IMG/VR virus record: IMGVR_UViG_3300043425_000014
Location: 1-22,289 of that record
Source: a virus
DNA: 22,289 bases
Strand: one strand, 5' to 3'
The position numbers and the translations under genes are program-made. Shown one piece after another: positions 16,001-22,289 of this stretch. The stretch's first letter is position 1; each line of letters starts with the position of its first letter. The notes beneath the pieces are model-generated. The model searched no databases. It saw only the letters and a list, made by a program, of their open reading frames with translations, and was not told the origin of the DNA.

Positions 16001-17718
16001 TTACCGAATGTCGCCAAGATAGTCTTGCCGTCACGCTTGAGAATCTTATTCATCAAAGCAAAGTCCATTACAGGAAGGTAGTCAGCCAACTGTGATTCAA
16101 GCTGGGGAACCTTAAGGATTGACTCATTTATGTCAACCATATAGCCCTTGTCTTGAATAGACTTCATAGCAGAGGTGCGAGCACCTGTGTAGCCGTTGTA
16201 AATCTTAGTGGCTTTTTCTTCGTCAATGCCGTATTTAGCACACAGGTCACGGAAAATCTTGCTTTCCATATTTTGTGTAACAAGGTTGCGCTGTGCTGGA
16301 GTTGAAGCACCCATATAAGAATCAAGCAACTGGCGTGATTGCTCTGGTGTGTAGCCAAGCAACTTCTGTGTCTGATTTACGGTAGCAAGAATTTCTTTGT
16401 ATGAGTCTGCGTCATTAAAATCTACAAGGCCAGCAGGACGTTCTGCCTGTAGCCAAGATACCTTTTGATATAAACGGTGAAATGGTGTTGGCTGATAAAC
16501 CTCAACCTTTGCAGAACCTACAGATTTATCGTAGAACTTAGTAGCACGACCCTGAGCGATAAGGTCTTCAACACCTTGACCGAGCTTGCCGGTAGTACGT
16601 GTAAGAGATCCGCCGCCTTCTCCAAGACCCATCAATTTAGCAAAATATTGATCTGATTGAGCAAGAGCCTTGTAGTTGTCTTCGGCTTCTTTAATAACAG
16701 CAGGGTTGTCGTTAAGGAATGGAATCATTCCAGTTCCGTCTGGTGCTGCAAACAACTTGTATTCATCTACTGCGCTGAGGTCGCCACGAGCAGCCTTCAA
16801 AGCGTCAGTAATATCTGCACGAGCAAAAGCCAATTCGTCCATAGCAGCAGGATCACCGAGTGCCGAACGCAATACTAGGGATGTCTCGTCAACCGTCTTA
16901 GACTGACCAAGCATATAAGCCAAGAGTCCAGGCTGTGAAGAAGACTTCACCATTGGGTGGCTAATAGCGTAGGCTGAATCGTTAGCAGTAAAGTCATCAA
17001 GCACTTTAGTAAAGCGGTTCTTCACGCCGTACTGAGCCATTGTAATATCTTCAGCGGCCTTTGCTACAACGTCTGCATTCTTGAGAGTACCGACACCATA
17101 TTGAGATGCCTTAAGAACTTTGCCAGCTTTACCAGCAGCAAGTGTGACATCGCCAAAGAACTGAATGCCTAAATCAATAGCACCTGATGAGTACTTGCCC
17201 CACGCAGACTTGTTAAATGCAGCCTCGCGTTGAGCAGGATCATAGATGTTAAACTTTGGGTCATAAACATTGCGACCAGCGCCGACTATTGCCTGACCAA
17301 ATGAAATATCCTGAGCGCCTTTGTAGGCTTTGCGCCATACGTTAGGGTCAAAGAATGCCAACTGATTTGTCTTGTTGATTTCCCCCTGAACCAAAGCTAC
17401 AGTTGTAGCAGGTTCACGAATGTATTCTTGGTTAATCTCGTTAATCTTCTCAAATGTAGAAGAAACGCCAGGTACCTTCATAATGGCACCACCGGCAGAA
17501 GCCAATGGCTTAACTACTCGTGACGTTGCATCTTCACCAGCAGACTTAAAGGTGTTGATAAATCCGTTGTATTCCTTGTCATCATTCCAAGGAGCAGTGG
17601 CTACGTCCCACGCAAAACGTGCTGGAGCGGTTGCTGCACCAAAAACTTCGCCAGTAAATTTAGCGCCGTTCTTAGTTACTGTAGTTGCTACCTCACCAAT
17701 TCGATTCCATAAGCTCAC
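13099..17718 (-). CDS. Very large virion-associated protein between portal and scaffold (1539 aa)
   Basis: This is the largest gene of the window. It is predicted mainly helical. The N-terminus (WNRIGEVATTVTKNG) leads into Gly/Ala-rich amphipathic stretches (SSGAIDLGIQFFGDVTLAAG) that might contact membranes. A heptad-like segment lies around residues 655-705 (LDLLKAKIGELEAKVSLYP). Near residue 1000 is KYISPFFSAQENSYKTWLKL, reminiscent of SPFF/NAQ segments in large phage polyproteins. The C-terminus is Lys-rich. No protease, lysozyme, polymerase or nuclease motif is evident. The start is GTG at 17718, sharing GTGA with the previous stop. Its position suggests a protein packed in the head and perhaps ejected with the DNA, or a giant minor head protein; this is an inference. 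Confidence 0.75.
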   Translation of the reverse strand: MSLWNRIGEVATTVTKNGAKFTGEVFGAATAPARFAWDVATAPWNDDKEYNGFINTFKSAGEDATSRVVKPLASAGGAIMKVPGVSSTFEKINEINQEYIREPATTVALVQGEINKTNQLAFFDPNVWRKAYKGAQDISFGQAIVGAGRNVYDPKFNIYDPAQREAAFNKSAWGKYSSGAIDLGIQFFGDVTLAAGKAGKVLKASQYGVGTLKNADVVAKAAEDITMAQYGVKNRFTKVLDDFTANDSAYAISHPMVKSSSQPGLLAYMLGQSKTVDETSLVLRSALGDPAAMDELAFARADITDALKAARGDLSAVDEYKLFAAPDGTGMIPFLNDNPAVIKEAEDNYKALAQSDQYFAKLMGLGEGGGSLTRTTGKLGQGVEDLIAQGRATKFYDKSVGSAKVEVYQPTPFHRLYQKVSWLQAERPAGLVDFNDADSYKEILATVNQTQKLLGYTPEQSRQLLDSYMGASTPAQRNLVTQNMESKIFRDLCAKYGIDEEKATKIYNGYTGARTSAMKSIQDKGYMVDINESILKVPQLESQLADYLPVMDFALMNKILKRDGKTILATFGKGMDKGIHYADVMQDAFKAGALLRLGYTIRNGVDSQLRMISAVGALNSLGSLGPGLKNFVYNTVKEPARLVDRYRKIDSGRTFAEINEQSTKLVASLDLLKAKIGELEAKVSLYPDDAELATELNTMRQLRAEKLDIYNHNAGVLARSKKATPKQRIGTGSFEVVTADGEKYILDDAFGGPLGDMFRRIASSGNSFERMVDSNSDMYARTVASKGIQAIRPTDKGYFDQWAQTMRQQFGNSAVVRQITEGKSLEDITDWLVSSPKGRELRKELSIPSGDAAEYVTRINNFLDQYLPVESGLRGKMRELTADDLRTTFQDPSDLPVIHGHLLEDAVFNASDKHIKKAINGAFKLLGTMPEDAWARSPLYRHYYREEVERRVNVIAGLKDDGRLTAEEQAKAMAVAHKVALRNMKNVLFNIERRSNLAAAMKYISPFFSAQENSYKTWLKLVAANPAIANRAYNIWQAPNRAGLVTDYEGNPVPAGQTTGNDIMWFEAPKGLTKIPGLNSLTTIGIPKGSLDIIFQGGMDALFNKGNPNFASDILPVGPYVAIPISEIVKDQPSLEESFKWALPFGTYKNAAAGLLPSWLQKQLTKAAGQSDPQFARTYQLIYETEKQKMREAGLGDKVDGNKIMKMTKQYWNMRSAANLLMPFAPQFNSPYKFYLDKAREYRRIYGINADAKFLNDYPDFFDFTTTLSKNPTGVQSSLATVQNLKEHSGLVADLVKIEPKLVGLIANDPNGYDFSQASYNYLYNKQVAPDSPDKFLSSQSPAEAQRKTDAEKGWIKYNQLMDIVDDELKNRGLSSVQEKGAEDLATMKAAMIQKLAIQTNAEGEPVVDPKTGQFKSTAWYDDYLDSDGSKTNRVIQGLGKIMDDKKFIEKNNDNPTWKSVKTYLEFRKIMVEELKLRDVKSIEAKANQDLKVFYDVMVNKLKNDDKMGFAYVYDRFLSQDLIYDKYLTPKAEVSKEKK

Positions 17719-18137
17719 GAATAGTCTCTTAACTTGCGGATAGCCGCACGTGTCTCAGGAGATGTAGATGAAAGACCTGCAACGTAAGCCAATACTGGCA
17801 TATACTCAGCAATCTTCGCACGAAAGTTATTGTCATCAGGCTGCTGCATCATAAGTGCATCAGATCCCGGGCCATCGCCTTGGTCAATACCAGCTGTTAC
17901 TGGCTCATCTGGGCGCTGTGTTGGGTCGTATAGACCTGGTGTTGGTGTTGAAACACGTGGTGCTTCTGAAAGCATAGGTGACTTCTGTGCTGTTGCAAGT
18001 GGAGCACCGCTCTTGGCTGCGTTATAGGCAGCCTTGTCACCGTAACCGGTTGACTGCACTTCAAGATCAGTGCGCTTTGCAAACTTGCCAGGACCTGATA
18101 CACCCTGCATAGGGTTAGTAGCGTCTTCAAGCGCCAT
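17715..18137 (-). CDS. Low-complexity head-module protein with helical C-terminus (140 aa)
   Basis: The first 95 residues are polar and Pro/Gly/Ser-rich, probably disordered (NPMQGVSGPGKFAKRTDLE; RVSTPTPGLYDPTQRPDEP). The last 40 form a helical unit, NNFRAKIAEYMPVLAYVAGLS, then ETRAAIRKLRDYS. No family is recognised. The ATG overlaps the end of the 74-aa gene by 11 bases, and the TGA shares a GTGA with the GTG start of the 1539-aa gene, so translation is coupled. Such a disordered protein next to the portal could be an assembly adaptor for the large protein that follows. This is a guess from position. Confidence 0.7.
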   Translation of the reverse strand: MALEDATNPMQGVSGPGKFAKRTDLEVQSTGYGDKAAYNAAKSGAPLATAQKSPMLSEAPRVSTPTPGLYDPTQRPDEPVTAGIDQGDGPGSDALMMQQPDDNNFRAKIAEYMPVLAYVAGLSSTSPETRAAIRKLRDYS

Positions 18138-18351
18138 CTGTATCCTCCTGTATTGTTTCTAAATCTTGTGCAAACTCGTCCCAGATCTTATTGACCTTGG
18201 TAGTACGGTTTGAATGATAAATTGATAATTCCAAAAGCGATTCAAATAATGTCGCTACAACTTGGCTAATGTTGTATAGGAACTCAGCCACTATTACTAA
18301 CCCGTCGGTGGGGCGTACCGGACGTGGTACGTCTTTATGATCGTGATTCAC
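18127..18351 (-). CDS. Small protein with hydrophobic helix (74 aa)
   Basis: The protein starts with charged residues (NHDHKDVPRPVRPTDG). It continues into a hydrophobic, possibly amphipathic helix (LVIVAEFLYNISQVVATLF) and ends in an acidic tail (DEFAQDLETIQEDTDGA). The helix has Glu and Asn within it, so a true membrane span is doubtful. The start is GTG at 18351 behind GGGAGG, a strong ribosome site; no nearer ATG exists in frame. The stop lies inside the start of the 140-aa gene. Function unknown. Confidence 0.65.
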   Translation of the reverse strand: MNHDHKDVPRPVRPTDGLVIVAEFLYNISQVVATLFESLLELSIYHSNRTTKVNKIWDEFAQDLETIQEDTDGA

Positions 18352-18375
18352 GTCCGGCCTCCCATCTAAAGTTAT

Positions 18376-18516
18376 TTACTTCTTTACCTTCTTGCCTGGA
18401 CGAGCTGCTCCAGCGTATGGCTGCTCAACTTTTCCACCTGTTACCTTTGCTCCTGCGCCTGATGCGCCGTGAATTGGCTTTGACATTGGTGCTGGTGCTT
18501 GTGATCCCTTGTTCAT
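18376..18516 (-). CDS. Basic Gly/Ala/Lys-rich small protein (46 aa)
   Basis: Translation from the ATG at 18516 gives MNKGSQAPAPMSKPIHG, a Gly/Ala/Lys middle, then PYAGAARPGKKVKK. AAGGGGGTGAAAT in front of the start is a very strong ribosome site, which supports a real gene although no domain is visible. It starts 17 bases after the portal stop. The basic tail could bind DNA or an acidic partner in the head. The design resembles the 51-aa product at 8585-8740 and the 49-aa product at 20471-20620. Confidence 0.7.
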   Translation of the reverse strand: MNKGSQAPAPMSKPIHGASGAGAKVTGGKVEQPYAGAARPGKKVKK

Positions 18517-18533
18517 ATTTCACCCCCTTAGAG

Positions 18534-20282
18534 TTATGCCGCGCCGCCGATTGAAGCGAGCAATGATGCAATATCTGGTTTTCCTTGTGGACCGCCAGAA
18601 GCAGGGGCTGCACCGCCAGGTTGTTCCATACTTGGCTGCGAGGCAGAGGCGGGAGCCATACCTGCTACTGGTGGTTGAGGTGCCATTGCTGGCATCTCAG
18701 GTTGAGGTTCTGGCGTAAACGCCTTTTCCACAACAGTCTCTATACTCATTCCCTTTTGACGCATCTTAATCATCTCAGAGAACTTGCTAAGGATAGCCAT
18801 TGGATCTTGTCCTTGTGCCACCATCTGTGGGACAGCAAGGGCAGTCTGCCCAATCGCTGCACGAAGTGCATCGCGCATCTCTTCAATATCAACCTTCTGC
18901 TCTTCCTGAGTAACGTTAATCTCGATAGGAAGTTCACGACGGACATAGTCACGTGATACGAGTTTATCCGAACGCATCTGCAAGAGTGCAACAGTTGCAT
19001 TGTTTGGATTCATACCAGACATAATGCCGTAACGGACATCTACGGTGTAATCACCATTGATAGCCTTACGTGGGTTGTACTTAAGGGTGTACGGTGTTCC
19101 ATCGTCAACGCCGCGAATTTCTTTAAGGGTGTTGCCGAAAACTTTTTCATCTGTCTTAAAGCAGATAGCAATAAGTTCTACAAAGAGGCGTGCAAACTGT
19201 GCCTGTGCTGCCTTGATCTGTGTATCAAAGCCTGCCTGTAGAGCCTGAACTCCACGACCTGTAACAACAGATGCATCTGTTTGGCCAGAACGTGTCTCTG
19301 GATAACGAGCACCCATACGAAGTTCACGCTCAAGAACGCTGGACTCACCGAATACACCGTTAGGTAGTTCTAGTGGGACACGGCGGATAGCCTGTGGGTT
19401 AGCAGAACGCATAATGGAATCTGGACCAAGGGCCAATTCCTGCACATCTTGTGGGATAGCGATAGGAGCTTGGATAGACTTCTCTGCTGCTTGGATTTGG
19501 AGTACTGCAAAGCGTGCTCTTGCAAGCTGAACGCCAAGTACATCGTCATACTGACCACGAGCCTGACCGTCAATAGACGGACGCATTGCTACTCGGACCA
19601 TACACTCACCAATTGGGTTAGGTGTCTTAGAAAGAACTAGGTTCTTACGGTCTGGCAAGTAGATAAGGTCCTGATCCTTGTCGTGGTAACGAACCATTGA
19701 AAGATAAGGTGAACCTGGTTGGTACTGGTTCTTATTAAGAATCTGATCTGCGTACTCTGGGTACATTGAAGCCAAGGTCTGGCCGTCCATACCGACAATC
19801 TGGGTCAAAGATAGGCAACGACCAAAGCGATCTAGTTCAGGATATGCACCGAATGGGTTAATAGTCTGAATGATTGGGTTGTTATCTTCGTAATCTAGTT
19901 CTACTCGTGCGATTAACTGGCCATATGTGTTGTACCAGTCTGCTGCGGTGTACATCTGTACGCCCAATTCAGACTTGTCTACATAGAAGTTGGCAATACG
20001 TCCACGAAGATCAGCGGCCTTGCGTGCTGAGTCAGATACCATATTGGCTGCGGAGCAGTTAAATGATGGTAGTGGTGCCATTGCTTCTGCGAGGTCGCGT
20101 GCAGATACGTCAATGATGTTAGCAACTAGAGGCTTAGAATAGTCCTCTGAAAACATCGCAGGGTAAACCTTTGAGATGTCACCCTGACGTACCTGAAGGA
20201 CGTCACGCATACGCTGATCACGCTGGGCGTAATGAGTTTGTAAGCGTGCAACCTTTGCGGTTACCTCTTTAACATTTAGCAT
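18534..20282 (-). CDS. Portal protein (582 aa)
   Basis: The ring protein at the head vertex through which DNA enters and leaves. Supporting features are the length, the position two small genes after the terminase, and the sequence order. An N-terminal helical region contains RDLAEAMAPLPSFNC. A strand-rich wing follows with WYNTYGQLIARVELDYED and INPFGAYPELDR. Then come an AAEKSIQAPIAIPQDVQEL segment and the long stem helices around SVVTGRGVQALQAGFDTQIK. A Pro/Met/Gly/Ala-rich tail of about 80 residues (PEMPAMAPQPPVAGM) ends in DIASLLASIGGAA. AAAGGATTACA precedes the ATG. Confidence 0.88.
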   Translation of the reverse strand: MLNVKEVTAKVARLQTHYAQRDQRMRDVLQVRQGDISKVYPAMFSEDYSKPLVANIIDVSARDLAEAMAPLPSFNCSAANMVSDSARKAADLRGRIANFYVDKSELGVQMYTAADWYNTYGQLIARVELDYEDNNPIIQTINPFGAYPELDRFGRCLSLTQIVGMDGQTLASMYPEYADQILNKNQYQPGSPYLSMVRYHDKDQDLIYLPDRKNLVLSKTPNPIGECMVRVAMRPSIDGQARGQYDDVLGVQLARARFAVLQIQAAEKSIQAPIAIPQDVQELALGPDSIMRSANPQAIRRVPLELPNGVFGESSVLERELRMGARYPETRSGQTDASVVTGRGVQALQAGFDTQIKAAQAQFARLFVELIAICFKTDEKVFGNTLKEIRGVDDGTPYTLKYNPRKAINGDYTVDVRYGIMSGMNPNNATVALLQMRSDKLVSRDYVRRELPIEINVTQEEQKVDIEEMRDALRAAIGQTALAVPQMVAQGQDPMAILSKFSEMIKMRQKGMSIETVVEKAFTPEPQPEMPAMAPQPPVAGMAPASASQPSMEQPGGAAPASGGPQGKPDIASLLASIGGAA

Positions 20283-20291
20283 TGTAATCCT

Positions 20292-20471
20292 TTAGTAAGT
20301 AAGGCCGTTAACCTTTGTTGGCCACTCGACCTTATCTGTAGCAAGAGCCTGTGCCTTGCCAGCTGCGTACTTAGCATCAACTGATGGGTTGTACTGGGGC
20401 GTAGTTACTGCACCCTTATCAATGTATTCTTCTTCTGTGCCTTCAGCCTTGTAGCTTGGTGTGATTGCCAT
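20292..20471 (-). CDS. Small protein between terminase and portal (59 aa)
   Basis: The ATG overlaps the stop of the 49-aa gene (TAATG), and the stop lies nine bases before the portal start. The product begins MAITPSYKAEGTEEEYIDK, continues with PQYNPSVDAKYAAGKA and ends WPTKVNGLTY. It is polar and Tyr-rich with no recognisable domain, membrane helix or cysteine motif. Its tight coupling on both sides supports expression; function unknown. Confidence 0.7.
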   Translation of the reverse strand: MAITPSYKAEGTEEEYIDKGAVTTPQYNPSVDAKYAAGKAQALATDKVEWPTKVNGLTY

Positions 20472-20620
20472 TAGATTGTTCCCTTTCCAAATAAGAATCC
20501 TGGACGATCTGTTGCGTCCTTGTAAGTCTTCTTAGGCTTTGGTGTTGCCTTTGCAGTTGGCTTTGCAGCTGGGGCCTTTGGCTTTGCTGTTGGCTTTGCT
20601 GGCTTCTTCATTGTTGCCAT
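20471..20620 (-). CDS. Lys/Pro/Ala-rich basic small protein (49 aa)
   Basis: The first 31 residues consist almost only of Lys, Pro, Ala and Thr (KKPAKPTAKPKAPAAKPTAK), like the tails of histone H1-type bacterial proteins. A conserved-looking end, TYKDATDRPGFLFGKGTI, follows. The ATG lies nine bases after the terminase stop behind AAGGAGATAAA, an excellent ribosome site. The basic repeats suggest nucleic-acid binding, perhaps during packaging with the terminase upstream, but this is inferred from composition and neighbours only. Confidence 0.7.
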   Translation of the reverse strand: MATMKKPAKPTAKPKAPAAKPTAKATPKPKKTYKDATDRPGFLFGKGTI

Positions 20621-20629
20621 TTTATCTCC

Positions 20630-22289
20630 TTAAACGAAATGTTTATTCTGCTCTAGTAGGGCTTCATCAATATTTATTACAACTCTTCTGCCCATTTCAG
20701 CTCGTGAAAGGAACGGATTCTTCATATGGTGGGTTGCATACTGGCCGTAGTTGAGCATCTCGCGTGCTCGGATCTCACAGAACCATAAGGCCATTACCAT
20801 ATCGGTCTTACCTTTAGTGGTCGGAGTCCACGTAATCAACTGCTCGATAAGAGCCTTGATGTTTTCGGACTGATCACTAGGTAAATGTATTAAGTTATCT
20901 CGGTGGTGCTTTCCGTCTGGTTGTTTAGTCCCAAAAAGGGTAGACATCGAGGCAACACCGAATCCTGAATCCCACTTATTGCTACCAGTATGGTGTTCCT
21001 TGAGGATAACGCCACGTGAAGCTAGGTGCTGTTTGATTCCTTCGTCTTGAGTTAAGAACGCCTGAAAAGCATTCTTCTCAATAATCCACTCTGAAGGACT
21101 ATAAAGGCTAGTCCAGTTAATAATAATGTCACGAATCTGCTGCGGAGAAGGCCGCGTAATTTTAATAGCATCGAGGATGTACCTTTTAGAAGTGTTACGG
21201 TCAATGGCATAAGCGATAGCGGCGGTATCTCCCACAATGGCTGGGTCCATACCGCAGATAACTGTAAAGCCTTGTACATTTGCTGGGTGTCCTGGGTAAC
21301 CAGGTTCCAATCGGCCAGCTTTACGCATACCATCAATCGAACCTTTTACTACTACAGGATCAAAGGCTGCGTTTTCTGAGATGTCTTGCTGCTGATATAC
21401 CAAAGCCCAGGTACTTGCATCCATTGCTTGGCGTTCGTTGTACAAGTTTCGACCAGACCAGCGCGGATAAAGGCCGTTCTCGTCTTTATCGTCTTCACCT
21501 TGTCCATCAAAGGGCATATCTGACTTTGGCCACAAAGTAACCCACTTATCAGGGTCTTCATCTGCTTCTAGCAGGGCTGGCATTGCCAGATATGTCCACG
21601 GTACTAACCCACCTGGGTAGCGATCTTCGGAGCGAAGCTCACGATATAGGTCAATGGAAGCCACACGGGTTCCAATAATAATCAATTTACCAGTAGGGTT
21701 AAGACGGGAACGCACGTCTTGGGTTAACCAGCGGATTTGCTTCTCAAACTCATTGGCGTTCTTCAAAGTAACGGCGTCATCCACAATGATCATATCTGCA
21801 CGCTTACCGTAAATCTGACCGCCGATACCGACGGCTTCGATGTTCGGGTCCTTTTCAGATGACTCACGGAGTTCATCACCGAAGGTGACGCGGGTTGCAG
21901 CCCACGTAGCTGACTTACTATTAAAGCCGACACCAGCGGCGTAAGCCTGCTGGAATGCCTCATACTGTGGGTGGGTCAAACGCTGTTTAATAGCGTAGAG
22001 AAAGTCTGCCGCCAACTGCTGGGTCTGAGAAACAATCAAGACTCGGAAGTTCGGGTTCTGGGCAACCTTCATTGCCACATACTCAACGGTAATGGACATC
22101 GACTTGGCGTGGTTCGGCGGGATGTTGATCAGGATACGGTTGCCGTTAAGACCCTTTTCGTACTTCATACTAGGATGCAGCCAAGAAGGTTCACGACCTT
22201 CAATCACATCTACTAGGTTCTGCTGATGGGCGAAGACCTTGTGGTTCATATAGCGTTCGCAGAACTCGGCATAGCTCAGATCGTGGGCG
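20630..22289 (-). CDS. terL: Terminase large subunit, N-terminus beyond window edge
   Basis: The packaging motor. Numbered from the first in-window Met (22249), the ATPase half shows a deviating Walker A, PPNHAKS (44-50), Walker B MIIVDD (153-158) and the coupling motif IIGTR (191-195). The nuclease half has an RNase H-like acidic triad, D335 (GMDPA), E391 (IIEKN) and D483 (KTDMVMALWF). The frame stays open upstream of that Met to the right edge, reading AHDLSYAEFCERY, so the true start lies outside the window and the Met is internal. At least 552 codons are present. The gene heads the visible operon and stops nine bases before the 49-aa gene. Confidence 0.95.
   Translation of the reverse strand, partial: AHDLSYAEFCERYMNHKVFAHQQNLVDVIEGREPSWLHPSMKYEKGLNGNRILINIPPNHAKSMSITVEYVAMKVAQNPNFRVLIVSQTQQLAADFLYAIKQRLTHPQYEAFQQAYAAGVGFNSKSATWAATRVTFGDELRESSEKDPNIEAVGIGGQIYGKRADMIIVDDAVTLKNANEFEKQIRWLTQDVRSRLNPTGKLIIIGTRVASIDLYRELRSEDRYPGGLVPWTYLAMPALLEADEDPDKWVTLWPKSDMPFDGQGEDDKDENGLYPRWSGRNLYNERQAMDASTWALVYQQQDISENAAFDPVVVKGSIDGMRKAGRLEPGYPGHPANVQGFTVICGMDPAIVGDTAAIAYAIDRNTSKRYILDAIKITRPSPQQIRDIIINWTSLYSPSEWIIEKNAFQAFLTQDEGIKQHLASRGVILKEHHTGSNKWDSGFGVASMSTLFGTKQPDGKHHRDNLIHLPSDQSENIKALIEQLITWTPTTKGKTDMVMALWFCEIRAREMLNYGQYATHHMKNPFLSRAEMGRRVVINIDEALLEQNKHFV

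Noticed and set aside
22247-22249. ATG as the true start of the terminase
   Set aside because: The frame continues upstream to the window edge with terminase-like sequence, so this Met is internal.

Overview
The window is a contiguous piece of a tailed double-stranded DNA phage genome (Caudoviricetes) or a prophage of one. Every supported gene lies on the minus strand, so transcription runs from the right edge to the left edge. Genes are packed with 1-23 base overlaps (TAATG, ATGA and GTGA junctions), and no gene-free stretch exceeds about 130 bases. No integrase, repressor, tRNA or host gene is visible. The host cannot be fixed from the sequence. An N4-gp56-like capsid protein, a small protein with a GCFGCK motif and a collagen-like fibre fit what I know of actinobacterial and freshwater phages, but that is a weak inference.

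Right end, packaging and portal (22289 to 17715): a terminase large subunit whose N-terminus lies beyond the window, two small proteins (49 aa basic Lys/Pro/Ala-rich, 59 aa), the portal (582 aa), a 46-aa Gly/Lys-rich peptide, a 74-aa protein and a 140-aa protein. Middle, head morphogenesis (17718 to 9430): a 1539-aa virion protein of unknown function, 303-aa and 400-aa virion-protein candidates, a 127-base structured spacer, the scaffolding protein and the major capsid protein. A 91-base spacer with a perfect 11-bp hairpin follows the capsid gene.

Left part, post-capsid and appendage region (9338 to 1): small genes (108, 86 and 51 aa), a 36-aa cysteine-motif gene apparently split by a nuclease gene, a 96-aa repeat protein, a 111-aa BppU-like beta protein, a 218-aa collagen-like fibre, a 101-aa beta-sandwich protein, three paralogous appendage proteins (two with glycine-rich tips), a 106-aa protein, a 74-aa helical protein, a GT2 glycosyltransferase with a TPR-like tail, and the start of a connector-like structural protein cut by the left edge.

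Three zinc-finger HNH or endonuclease VII-type nuclease genes are scattered through the appendage region. Each sits exactly against the start codon of the next gene, and in all three places that gene now has a non-ATG start. In one case a small gene appears to have been split, leaving a 10-codon leader upstream and an ATT-initiated remainder downstream. This start-codon insertion pattern, the Thr-loaded collagen fibre beside a glycosyltransferase, and the structured spacers around scaffold and capsid are the observations most worth following up.
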